Source: Acanthochlamys bracteata (lineage: Eukaryota > Streptophyta > Magnoliopsida > Pandanales > Velloziaceae). From it: a stretch of 64,000 nt of DNA. Location: assembly GCA_019914995.1 (NCBI GenBank), contig CM034138.1:7012535-7076534 (forward strand), read 5' to 3'. Below the pieces are notes generated by a model. That model was given only the letters and a program-made list of their open reading frames with translations. It had not been told where the DNA came from and made no database searches. The position numbers and the translations under genes were made by a program. Positions 52,141 through 64,000 of the stretch are shown piece by piece (positions within the stretch are counted from its first letter, which is position 1; the number at the start of each line of letters is the position of its first letter).

Positions 52141-54311
52141 AATATACAATACACTCTAATTTATAAATTTTAAAAAAATAATTTTAAAATATAAAAAATA
52201 AAATTTAGAATAGTAATAGTGCGTTCTGAAAACGCAGCTCTAAACAGTATTTTATTTATTTTCATTCAAAAAATATATTGACTATATATTTTGTGAAATA
52301 AAGAATAAAATTTTTACGCTTTAATCTATAAAAAATAAAGTTATTTAGATATAAATATAATTTGATCCCTAAAATTTAAAATAGTATTTTTTTAAAAACT
52401 AAATATTTCTAATCTGTATTAATAAAATTCTATATTTATTTATTTTAATAATAATCGATCAACTGCATACCGGTATAACTTTTATGTAAAATTATTTATT
52501 TCGCAGCTTAAGTTTTTATTTTATTAACACTATAGATTTTTTTCAGTGAGATCTAAATTAAATCTGTGAAAATTTTGACATTTATCAAAACAGAAAAAGA
52601 TAGAAATAACTATCATAAAAAAATATTTGGAAATCTCTCACAAATACAATCATAAATATATATCTGACAAATGCCAACTTCTAAAAATACTAAGCATATG
52701 TTATGCACATGTGTTACCAGATATAAATAAAAAGTCACTCGTTAAGAATTAATGCAACGTGAGATTATATAATGAGTGCATTTGTTAAGAAGAAATCCAA
52801 ATTTTCTATCCCATGATCGTGTTTTATTGTGCATCTCATATTTTCGCAATTTTATTGTTGATGTTCTAAATTTAAAATTTAAATCGTTACATGTACTCTA
52901 AAATATAAAAAGAACTTATCGATCTTACATTTTGAATATGCCTTCGCATTGCATCGTAACGTCATAAACTTTACATTTAACCAAGTAAACCAAAATCGAT
53001 GAACGAATTGATGTAAAATTCGTCTTTCTTCCTAGGGACTTCGCGGACTATCCTTCTGATAACTTACCTTATTTTTTGGACATATTTATTTTAATATTAA
53101 ACTCATTTTTTAAAAATAAATTATAAAAAATAAATTCAGAATTAAAAATAAATTTAATAAAAATAAAAATTTTATATTTACTTTGTATAAGAGTGGGTTT
53201 ACAAATAAAATTTTTAGATTTAAAATTTACATTTAAAAGTAAATTTTTTGAAAAAAAAAACTTTTAACATCTTGCATTTATTTTAACTTAAAAAATAAGT
53301 TAAAAATTAAAAATAAATTTCAAAAAATAAATTTAGAGTGTTCGTAAACAATCACTTAGCCTGGGGCATGCATCCACGAGACCACGACCAGCTTTCAAAG
53401 AATAACGGCAGAAGGTTCAGCATTCCCTTGCAGTTCACTGTAATCCTAATCTCAGTGCATTGTTTTTCTCCATATCATACTACTGTCATAAAAAGTATCT
53501 GAAAATGATTTTGAAAATATTTTTATAAAACGAAAAATATTTTTATTATATTTCAAAAAATAAAATTTATTTTTTTAGCTAAAAAATAATATAAATAATA
53601 ACAAAAATAATGTAATACTAAAATTTTAGTAAATAAAACTTTTTTATACTTTCTAAATTTTTAAACAAATTTTATAAAAAATTTATTAAAAAATATAAAC
53701 TAAAGAATTAAACAATTACTTTATAAAAACGCAATACCTAACAGCCCCGTAACAAATTTCAAAATTGAACGTGCATCAAAGTTGCATCCCTTTTGCATAA
53801 ATCACAATTTTCAAAACAAAGCACCAGTACATGAATGAGAATTCTAGGCAGCACACAAGATTCTTTCACTTAAAAAACTGCATTTTATTACAGAAACCCA
53901 GTGCTTTTGTACAAGTATTGTTATGGACAGAAACCAGTTACAAAGACCTTACCATTGTATGATCGTTTACTAAGAAAATAAACAAAAGGGTAACTACGAA
54001 AAAAGAAAAATAGTATACGCAGAGGTTTGGACTGTGTTTATAGTCAGAGGAAAAGAAAGTGATATTAGAAATTCAAAGTTGCTTCATAGATCTCAAATCC
54101 ATTCATATAGGCTTGCAGATAAGTACAGCATCAGACAGACGACCTATATCTTGATTATTACAAAATTTGTCAAACTTCAATATATACTCGCAAGAAAAAT
54201 ATTGTACTTACTTTTCAAATACCAATATTCATACCGAAATTGTTACAGAGAAATCACCAATTGAGTTTGCACCTCGTAATGCAGAAATAATTAAGGCCTT
54301 CATGCCTCTAA

Positions 54312-54569
54312 GAGGGCGTTTGAAATTGCTTATAAAATAAAATTTTTATAAAATAAAAAATATTTTTATCCTTTTTAAAAAACGAACTTTATTTTTTTAC
54401 TTCTAAAAAAATAATAAAAATATGCAATAAAAAAATCTCATTCCGTAAAATTTTTTACATTTTCTAAATTTTTTAATAAATTTTTTATATATTTATAAAA
54501 TATGTATTGAAAAACGTAAAATAGAGAATTGAAAAGTTAGGTTGAGAGAAAGCAAAGCCAAACACCCCC
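54312..54569. mobile_element. AT-rich Tourist-like MITE with TAA duplication
   Basis: A ~258-bp A/T-rich element with ends GAGGGCGTTTG and CAAACACCCCC (9 of 11 bases in inverted match), flanked by TAA (54309-54311 and 54570-54572). The interior ('ttataaaataaaatttttataaaat', 'aacgaactttattttt') is shared with many spacer fragments in the window, for example near 18.5, 22.3, 33.6 and 42.5 kb. These may therefore be decayed members of the same family. Confidence 0.65.
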
Positions 54570-55923
54570 TAAGTTATTAGAGACTATGTACAACTAGTCT
54601 TTAGAAAAGACGAATGCTCACGGCTTTATACCTAAGATGCTTTGCTATTTGTCTTAAAAACATTCCAGTTAAACAATAAGTCCACTACATTACTCTCTTC
54701 CCAATAAAACTTCTAACTAATTGGACATTCCTATTATCTCAACCAAATTACACCCACAATGAACAATTCCATCAGTCACTTCAGACATATTATACTGCAC
54801 ACTGAATCATGAAATATAATTTAAAAGCAACAACTGCATGCAGCTTATGTATTATTCATCGAGTAGGCAGATGATACTGTTGATTTTGATGTCATTTATA
54901 ATGGAGATCAGAGAATGCCTAAATTCCAGACACTAACTCTACAGAAACAACTTTCAATTGACGAGAACAATTATAGATTTGCCAGGGACAATTTTGGTAT
55001 CCCTTAGTAGTTTGCATGGAAGAACACAACTACTGTGATAACAAGGAAAAAAACAGAAGTATATGAAACTAAAGCCACATTAAATGCTGCTGAATTTTCA
55101 GAGGGCTTACAAACGCCATATCTTAATATTGATGTATACAATCAGGTACATTCACGCAACTCCATTTACCTTTATGATGAGATATGCTGAAATGATGACA
55201 CCTTTTGCGACTTGGGCCCTCAAATCTCTGAAAAATAAAAAGCCCTATAAGAAATAAGGATAACAAAATCAGCTCGGATATGAAACTATGTTTTACCAAA
55301 TCAACATGCTCACAATTTAAGTTCTAGAAGAACCCCTTGCTGTAAAAAATATCCACAATTAAGATAGATAATTACCTCTCATGAGCATAAATGCTGCAAA
55401 CGGCATGTAGCATTGTTGCCTCCAAGAGATGTTCCAACACAGTCAAGTGTGAAGATCAAAGTATAGATTCAGGGAGAGCAATGGTAGTTTAGAAGCAGGG
55501 GTATGTTTGAGGTCAATTGACAGGGTACTGGCTGATGAAGAATGCTGTAACAGTGTAAATGTAGGGAGCCATAAGGTAGCCTATGCTTTTGAGGGTTAAA
55601 GTATGTGCATTTCTGGAAGGGCGAAGAGCCAAGATAGATTGGAAAAACAAAATAAGAAGAGGGACTAATACCAGACTAATATGTATTTGGAAGCAGCAGA
55701 AATCAAAATTAAAAATTCTACTTATTTGAAGTCCTACAAGATGAACATGGGCATATAATGGAATTGTGTGACTATATACAAGGGGTGCAACAGAACAAAC
55801 CACTTTTGCCTAGGACTCCCAAACTTTTTCTGTGGGTCTGAAGTAAAGTGATGAACTTTGATCATGTTAGAAATTGCTCTTAATTTATGATGGACCACAG
55901 GAAGTTGAAGAAATATTATAAGA

Positions 55924-58900
55924 TTAACATGTAAAATCCAAGTTTTCATATAGACTCATAGATTGTTGGATATGTGAGGTCAAGAAAGAGATAAGCTCAT
56001 GATTTCCTCCTCCTCTCAACAAATTGAGGACGGCAACAACATATCCAAACCTCGGCCCGTACAAGTGAGAAGCACTGGCTGCCTTGGATGCCAAAAGCTG
56101 CTGGTCATCTGTAGCAACATAGATGTATTAAGTTATTCTCCACAATTTGCTCTGGTATTACCAACAGAAAACAGATATGAATATATAAAATTAACTTGCT
56201 TTAACACTACCACAAAGGAACAAACTCCATAACAGTCCTAGATCCAAAGAGCATCTTGTTAATATGCATGTCAATCATCTCTGGAAAAGCAGATGAATTT
56301 TTTCTACCATCTAAAGAACAAAAGCCACCTCAGAAAAGTATGGCAAAGCTTTCTTTTGCTTTTCATTAAACAAAAGTGTCAATTCATATCATCTCGATGA
56401 ATTAACTATTTATGAACAGTCAAAGGAATTTTGGTGTACCAGTTTGCATAAACGAGTTAGGAGAAATTCTGCAGAAGTGGCGTGTTTTCCACCACCTACA
56501 TCGAATACTCCATGATTCTCTTGTGTTTTGCTCACTAAAAGCATCAGGGATTTTCTTTAAAGGGAAGGTGTTGGAAACACTTCTTTCTCGTGCTGAACAT
56601 CGATCTTCGTATACAGGTTGTACTGTACTTGCAAGTTTGATGAAGCATGATGCAAACTCTTTCCATGTGTTTGATTTTCCGTCAGTAGAATCAAGATGCA
56701 AAGCTATCATCTCTAATAGTCGCATGGTACAGTAGTGCCCTGCAGTAATAAGAAAGGAGAAATAAATGAAACAAATTTTCATCAAGATAGTATATCACTA
56801 CTAGCAACAAGGAAAAATAACAATTTTTCATTCCTAGTTTAGCTGGGACAAAAATTATAGTAAAGTCCATAGCATTAGCCATTAGCATCCAACTAAATAG
56901 GAAAATCTGCGATCTGGCAGCTTCAATCAATCTCCCTGCACATAATGAAATCAAAGGGATCATATCTCAGCTTTAATTCTACCTTGCATATTATCCTACT
57001 GAAAGTTCAAATCTAACGTTGCTGATCAATCCTCAACGTTTGTTGATGTGCTCTGAGTGGTTTGGACATAGCTTCCACTGTGCAATGTTGTGCATGTATT
57101 ATGGTGCATGTCTTCCTTTTCAGCTTCAGTTGTTCAACTCATTACTTATGCTAAAATTAAAAAGCACTCCTGCTTGTAGTTGGATTTCAGCATGTGGAGT
57201 ATGATTTAGAATCGAAACTGAGAGGTAATATAATCTTTTTTATTCTTAATTTAGCCAGGGGAACCTAACTACAAAATCAAGTAAACTGATAAAGGACTCA
57301 TGTGGGAGAGTGAATAGTGTCCTAAGCACATCTTCCAGTTAGCACTTCCTATAGCTCTCAAGTGTTTGTGATGCAACATATAAGCAATTATAGGTAGACT
57401 GCAATAGATGTCATTATCATATAATCTGTCCAGGAATGACGCAAGAATGGTAAGAAAAGGTTCCTACAGGCCATTTTAGTAGCTGCACCTAAGACAACTT
57501 TACACTCTAATGTGTCTATTTGCAACACACAGAGAGAATGAGGCACTTAACATGACAAGGCCCCTAGGTACTTAGCACGGCAATGCCTGTAGGATCTTCT
57601 TGGACTTCTCCTGGTCACATCCTTTGGATTGAGCCAGAAAACCCACAAGCACTTCATTTGTAGTTGAAGGTTTTGAGCACTCAGCTTCATAACAAATAAT
57701 ACATATAAAAACAAGCTTCTATGAAAAAGGACAAAGAAGTCAAGTTTTCTTTTTTTTTTTTTTTTTTTTTTTTTTTTGTTCTTCTAGAGATCATTTCAGG
57801 CTTTATAAGACTCGATTGTCTAGGACTTTGGAGCTTTAGTTACAACAGGAACAGTAGAACTTTACACGACAGAAACGATGGTATATTTGAGAAAATTTTA
57901 TTTGCAATGCTACTTTTATATACAAAGCGACTATCACAAGAAATATATCTTTCAGAAGATGCATTACAATAGAAAGCTGATACTGCAGGAGATGGTATAC
58001 ATGCTAGAAATACGCTTGAGACTCTAGAATACATACGAAAACTATAATGAATGTGTTAGTTGAAGCACACAGGATCAGCACAAACCAGCTTTACTCATCA
58101 TGATTAGACGATCCAAGGAATAGTTGCATGTCGGATCCCTTATCAAGACATTCTCATAGCAATCAGATACCAAAGTCGACGGATTGCTAGAAAAGGATTC
58201 AAGAAGTCTGGCCCTTAACCTGAAACGTTTTAACATCAGTAAAAAAATCATCAATACCCATCTTAGAAACAAGAATATATGCCTGTAAGAGATGCCAGCA
58301 TCACAATCAAAAGTAAAGCTGTTTGAGATTTCACTTTACCAAAAATATGATCAAGGAAAAAGAAAATGATATATAAGCATCATTTATAATATAACTACCA
58401 ATAAGCTTTTGTTCGGTGATGCATAGAACAGTAAATGCATGGGAAAGATATTACACTATCAGAATTAACAATTTCACATCATTTTTATCAGATAAGCATG
58501 CTCTGCTTGGATAAAAATTAGTGAGTGTACAGTTTGTGCATATGACTAGAAGACATTGACCAGATAGATAAAAACACATGATACTTGCTACTATCTCTTC
58601 TCGAGAAACATCTCCAGCGATCAATGTAAAAAAGAAGAGGAGGAGAGCGGCACAAGAGAAAGTAAAGCACAAGGTTGTGCAACTACAAGAAGAATTTAAA
58701 AACATAGAACAAAAGTGTGGCCTTGTATCTTAGTCATTGAGTGAAATAAGCTTTAGGAAGAAACAAAATCCATAGCCAAGACCATGCTGGTGTTAGTCCA
58801 GAAATAAGACAAAAAAAAGGCAAATAAATCACTCTACAGAGTGAACATATGAGCAAAAAACTACTGAATAAAAAAATTTTATCCACATTGATTACAAAAG

Positions 58901-61442
58901 TTGCAAAATGAAGTAAATTCTGGATAAAGTAATAAGCTACCTCAGCACCTACCCTGCATGATGCGGCTTGGGTTGCATAAACTTATGGGCTTAAACTACC
59001 ACACGGGCCTCCTAGTACAAAAATGTAGGATATTCCTAGAATTTTGTTATATGCTATTGCATTCCATGTTGAGTATAGGGATGACAATCTGTAGTACATA
59101 TCATACTCTAACTAATATTAAGTTAGATCAATCTGAATCGCTAATTTGATCAATCAATCCAACATTCCAAGTTTTTATCAAGATATCAACAGCCATCAAT
59201 TAAACATGAAAATCTACAAACTCCTCGTCAATAAAAGAAAAAAGGAAAAAAAAATAAAACATGAAAAATCTGCAAGATCCAAGAGAAACACAACATCAAG
59301 AGTAGCAAATAAATTGTCATGTGAAAGTTTGTAGACTCTTGGTATCCTCCTATGTAGCCTATAAATGGCCTGCTTTAGTCGCTTTCACAAAAGAATAGGC
59401 ACAAGAATGCCTTCTGAAAAAGTGCGGATCTTTCTTCCACACTATTCTCCCTTTTGCAAAATCTTGTAGTAAATCATCTTTATTGATAAAGATATATTGA
59501 TTACATAGAAACTTATTCAGAAGTCTGCGAGGATTTCCACTGCTTGTGCAAGCTCTCAGCAAGAACCTCTGTTGCATTTTGGAGGTAATTTGATTAACCA
59601 GTGGACACCCACTGCGCTTGGGGGAAAAAAATCTTAAAGCTACGACTTGGCATAACGTGAAGATTGGAATCCAATAGATCTTGAGAAACAAAACAAAAAA
59701 AAAAAAGGAGAAAGAAAATTTTGACTCCTTGAGCATGTTGCTCTAGTCGTTTCGAAGCTCAAAAGCCTGTACTTCCAACAAAACCTTGAGTAATTCATGT
59801 TGCGGGTTGAAATCAACCAGTTTTCCTAACTTGTAAAATTAAAAAAATTCTTTGACTATTACTTCTTATTTTATTGGGCTTTCAGACCAAATTCTAAATT
59901 CTATGTCCCTTCGAAGTTGTTTGAGATGTTTGGTAGATCTTGGGCTTTCAGACCAAACTCTAGATTCTATGTCCCTTCGAAGTTGTTTGAGATGTTTGGT
60001 AGATCTTTCTACTTTAAATTCTAAACTTTAGACACTAAACCACACAATTCACACAAATTTTGATAGTTGGGATGCTCAAGTCACACTAATGACAGTTAAT
60101 CCTTAACTTCAATTTTTGCTTTGGCATCGAAATTTTTATATCTTCACTATGGCCCTCAAATATAAAGGTCCTTTTGAAATTAGGCCATACCATCAGTTCG
60201 TACAATAATGACGTTCGTAAAATAGTAAACAATTCTTAAGTTATTTATTACAGAAAAATTAACTTTATACTGTCCAATATCATTACCTTTTTGTAGGGCC
60301 CACTAAGTAACTAGTTGGCAAACCAACCACAACTACCCAGCTGCAAAAACTTTTTTTGGGTCCACAAGAAATGGAAAAATTAACAATTCATAATTTATTA
60401 TGATACACTTAGGGAATGTTTGGATGAGCTTATCATGTGCTTTTCATTCAAAAAACTTCTCACGTTCTCAATAAATCTTCTACGTATTTGATAAAATATT
60501 TTTAAATTTTGAAAAATAGGTGAATTTTATGTCGTACAATCTCTATATGCATAATTATTTATTATTTTATAGGTTAAAAAATCAAACTCGCTTTTTAAAA
60601 ATTCTTAAAATATCCTTCATTCTAGAAAAACTTCTTATCATAAGCACTCCCAAACGTCCCCTTATCATGGTTTATGATAGTTACTCTTTGGCACAAGGCA
60701 AAGGCATGTTATCTGTCATTGGCCACGCCCCTCCATCGCCAGTTACATTGGAGGGAGAATCGGGATTCCTAAATTATGCTTGCTACTTTAGTATAAAATA
60801 AGTATAAAGAAAATATTACTTAAAAATATTAGTATCAGCTAGAAGTTAATCAATACAGAGAGACAGAAGACTTTTGACACAGGAACCAACATGAAAAATT
60901 ACGGAGGTGTCAAAAAGAAGCTATTAACACCTTACGGTCAAAACAAAATTACAGTGAAGGCGTAGGAGCCCATCAAGATGATTTAGTCATAGTTGGGAAA
61001 ACTTGTTTCCGATTAAGATATGCTTTAGTCAGAGATGATAGAAAGAAGGCAATATATCATATTGATTAAGAAATCGGATGAAGATTGATTCGTGATCCGA
61101 TTAAGCTGAAATTTTATCAACATATTCTAAACTCATAATTCTTCATATCCAATAGTAAAGATCGAATTTGAAGCTTTATACTAGCGAAATCACACTAATG
61201 TACACTGATGTACGTTTAAAGAGCGACGTACATATATCCTCACCCATATATATATCAATTTTTACTATTTATATTATTTTAATCAAGAGACCAGACGTAG
61301 GTCGATTCATATTTCGATCGAGTTAAAATTTTGTAAACATATTTCTTGCTTATGGTTCTTCCTAACCAACAGTGAAATTTGAATTTAAAAATCTCGCTTG
61401 TCATTAATGACATGCATGTACACACGTGCCTCTAAAGGGACG

Positions 61443-61484
<42 letters not shown>

Positions 61485-64000
61485 GTTTTGGAAGTGCAAC
61501 AATTACAAACTTGTATGATACTTTTTCTATACGAACATATCATAAACAATAACAATTACAGCTAAGCCTCGTCTCGGTAGGTAGGGTCACTGGTGATTGT
61601 AATGCCAATAGTGAAAAGTTATATAGTGAGCATTAAGACAAGTAAAACATCAGCTACCTGAAGGGAAGTGCAACGTCAAAAATTTCACAGGATTTCTCGG
61701 CCACATGAAATGCTTCTTCTACTTGATCACCGAGAAGTAATAACTACATATAAATAAGAAAATGTGTCGTGATAAAACAAGCTAAGAGGCAAAAGAAACT
61801 TATAGGTAAAAAAAACCACGGTCAATATTTAGAATTACAATTAGAGAAATATTGCAGTACAATACATGATAAGTTCAAAAGACTAAACAAAATTTTAAGA
61901 ACACAATTCCCTAAGGCATATTAAACTTTCAACTAAGTGCCATCAAGATGCTCCAAGTTGCGATACCTATTTTTTGGCAGTTATTGTTCGAGTACAACAT
62001 TTGTTGTGTCAACTTTGCATCTCTAGCAACCATTAGTTTTCAAGTTGCCCTATGGACTGTGTTGGATCCAATTTTCGTTTGGCTTGTAAATCATGAAGAA
62101 TGTGTATGTAGAATCAATTAGCAAACATTTGGCACACAATGACATGTATATTACAGTAAAAACCAATATTAGCAATGGAAGAACTTTCTAATAGGATTTG
62201 GGCATTGATGCATCATATGAGAAATATGCATCCTTCTTTACGCTTCTAAAGTAAAATCTTATCCAATTCACAAACAGAAAAGTTATAAGAGAGAGATTTA
62301 GGTATAAAAAAATCATCAATTTTCAAATTGCCTAATATATGCCTTCAAATGTTTAAAATAAAATAAAAAGTATATTTAACCATCATGAATCAAAGAGCAT
62401 TTTTAGCATCAAATGGAGTTAGACATCACATGTTTGTGATAAGAGATGACAAACTTTAATTTATGCTGTAACACAATTACCTGTACTAGAGGCTGTAAGG
62501 CTGCCAAAGTGGGCGGTTCTGAATGGAAAGCACGTTGTAAACATTGTACTGCATCTCTATGGCATTCATTAGCTAATCCTCTGAAGGAACTGATTGCACA
62601 TTCTACATCCGCATGTGAATAATTCAGGCGTATGGGAAGTAAATTGAAATCCAACCCTACAAGAATTGCAAACCAATATTTCACCATGAATATGGTCCCT
62701 AGACCAGTACTTTTGGGATATATTATTAGACACACCGAAATTACGTCACCATGCAAAATTGAAGGCAAAGGTCTTGAAGAAGTAGACTACTAACATGTAG
62801 GGAATAGTTTCTAAAATTGTAGCAGGAAACCACCAGCCAATGCCATAAATACGCATTTCTTACATTCAAGCCTAGCATGGCAGTGGAAAAGAATAGAAGA
62901 CACGAATGTATAAGATAAACATCATAACATACACACAACTGTTGGTTATGTTTACCTTTCTCCAATTAAACAAATGCAAAATAACTATACTTTCTAACGT
63001 AAAGTTACTGTTCTTACAATCTTAGTTGCTAAGATTATTTTTTTCATCATATTCTAATAAATCATTTTTTTCATTTACATTTTAAATTTTAACAGCTGTT
63101 TTATTTTAAGAAATTCTCCCATTATGGTCCAATTGGTGTATCAGAAATAATGCGTTTAGATTATCTATCATTTCTAGACAAAGCTGACAGCACATTTACT
63201 AATCTATGTAAATGTAGCCTATAAAGAAGCAACCTGACGAAGGATGCTTATGTAAATTGACTAATCTATGCACATTGACCTGATGCCATTTGTTGCTTGG
63301 TACCAAAACCAATCCATGGATAATGGGCACCAGTACCATAGATTGTAGGTAGTTAGTTGCTTATGAGCACCGTACCACTTCCAGCAAACCAGAATATCTC
63401 AAAGAGGGAAGCAAACCACGATACTTTCACAGGGGAACTTATGCATGAATGACAGAGGCTCAACAACATCATCTTTCCTTGGTTCCTCATCATTTAAACA
63501 ACATCTAAAATATAAAGAAGTTAGTTTCATTCCTTGCTGTTTGGGTGGAGTGAACATGTTAACTTGAGTATTCACAGCAGAGTTGCATGAAAATGTCATC
63601 ACTGACACTTTGACAAGATCGTGTGCTAGACTATCACGAAGACATTGTAGAATTCTCTACGAATTTAGTATGTCCTTAAGAAATAAGAAACAAAGTTCAT
63701 GAGTTCAACAAAAGCGAGTTCAGAAATAGTTATTATTCACCAAACAAATTCCCAAAGGAGAAATTATATGCATATCTTCAAAAGCATTCAGCAAGAAGAG
63801 AAAAACTAACCTCGGGAAAAGAACACTGAGTTACTTCTGCGGCTACTCTCTTGATTCCAATCAACGGCTCTCTCACCACTATCCGCTGTTCCACTTATGG
63901 AGATTTTGTGCACATGGAAAGTATTTGAGAAAGCTTTATTAGGATTTACATGCTTCTTATCATTACCAACTGAGCTTTCCGAACCATAGTGGCAAGACAA
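55924..64000 (-). CDS. TAF1A-like (RNA polymerase I TBP-associated factor subunit A), 3' part, truncated by window edge
   Basis: Six exons are visible on the minus strand: 64000-63811 (open at the edge), 62656-62481, 61743-61658, 58219-58086, 56739-56440 and 56108-55924. They are all GT-AG, in frame, and give ~356 C-terminal residues ending at TAA. The protein is helical and TPR-like in the middle (CHRDAVQCLQRAF, DQVEEAFHVAEKSCEIF). The C-terminal signature is RCRWWKTRHF, then KAASASHLYGPRFGYVV. The order of helices, the paired Trp and the A-rich/Gly/Tyr ending follow what I remember of TAF1A, a subunit of the SL1/TIF-IB factor that recruits Pol I to rDNA. This would place it in the nucleolus. 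Naming is tentative; that it is a conserved plant gene is firmer. One intron is 3.4 kb. Confidence 0.65.
57751..57777. repeat. Poly(T) run in an intron
   Basis: A 27-nt uninterrupted T run in the intron between the last-but-two and last-but-one exons of the TAF1A-like gene. On the gene's own strand it is a poly(A) run. Confidence 0.9.
59875..60006. repeat. 66-bp tandem duplication in a large intron
   Basis: Units 59875-59940 and 59941-60006 ('tgggctttcagaccaa...ggtagatct') differ at only two positions. They lie inside the 3.4-kb intron of the TAF1A-like gene. Near-identity indicates a recent event. Confidence 0.9.
61083..61481. repeat. Diverged ~175-bp direct duplication ending in a TA microsatellite
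   Basis: A segment at about 61083-61256 and another at about 61290-61481 share the order 'gatycgatyragtta/ctgaaattttrtmaacatat', 'ttcttc', 'aatagtgaaatttgaattt', 'atgtacacacgt', 'cgtacatatatata'. The second ends in an AT run (61447-61481). Similarity is moderate. Origin is unknown; it is in the same large intron. Confidence 0.55.

Larger units (their letters stand above)
51805..55923. other. Intergenic spacer upstream of the carboxypeptidase gene
   Basis: 51805-52020 is the leader and promoter side of the carboxypeptidase gene. 52020-53780 is AT-rich with a TA microsatellite (52107-52134) and repeat fragments. 53780-55923 is less AT-rich and looks more unique. It could be 3' UTR, an untranslated downstream exon of the TAF1A-like gene, or a non-coding transcript. 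A MITE sits at 54312-54569. No open frame in it resembles a known protein. Confidence 0.5.

Noticed and set aside
55924-64000. SNI1 (negative regulator of SAR) as identity of the right-hand gene
   Set aside because: The C-terminal motifs do not fit what I recall of SNI1; the TAF1A pattern fits better.

Overview
The window looks like nuclear DNA of a flowering plant, most likely a eudicot. Multi-exon genes with GT-AG introns sit in very AT-rich spacers crowded with small non-autonomous DNA transposons and microsatellites. The families present (class III terpene synthase, LRR and LRK10L receptor kinases, serine carboxypeptidase-like protein, type 2 lipid-transfer protein) are plant-typical. I cannot name the species. 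Exon models were built by hand: splice sites were read from the sequence and every junction keeps the reading frame. No transcript evidence was available.

Layout from left to right. 1.8-7.3 kb (-): nine-exon alpha/beta hydrolase. 10.6-13.4 kb (-): ZAR1-like LRR receptor kinase, two exons. 21.2 kb (+): small single-exon Cys-rich protein. 24.3-24.5 kb (-): type 2 non-specific lipid-transfer protein gene with a 1-nt frameshift. 26.8-28.8 kb: three hAT-type elements nested inside one another. 29.4-32.3 kb (-): intact seven-exon TPS-g-like terpene synthase. 36.3-39.8 kb (-) and 43.2-46.2 kb (+): divergent pair of LRK10L receptor kinases. 46.9-51.8 kb (-): 14-exon serine carboxypeptidase-like protein. 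55.9-64.0 kb (-): 3' part of a gene resembling the RNA polymerase I factor TAF1A, cut by the right edge.

These are mostly unrelated housekeeping, signalling and metabolic genes rather than a pathway cluster. The exception is the LRK10L pair. Its two ectodomain exons are about 90% identical in protein, and the similarity ends just inside intron 1. The attached kinase modules belong to different clades: a non-RD HFD kinase with few introns, and an RD kinase with an intron in the glycine loop. The two genes therefore look like one extracellular sensor coupled to two intracellular outputs, made by exon duplication or gene conversion. This is the most interesting feature of the window.

Next in interest are the three-deep nested hAT insertion, the frameshifted LTP gene that still has a clean TATA box, and a Tourist-like MITE family with at least four copies.
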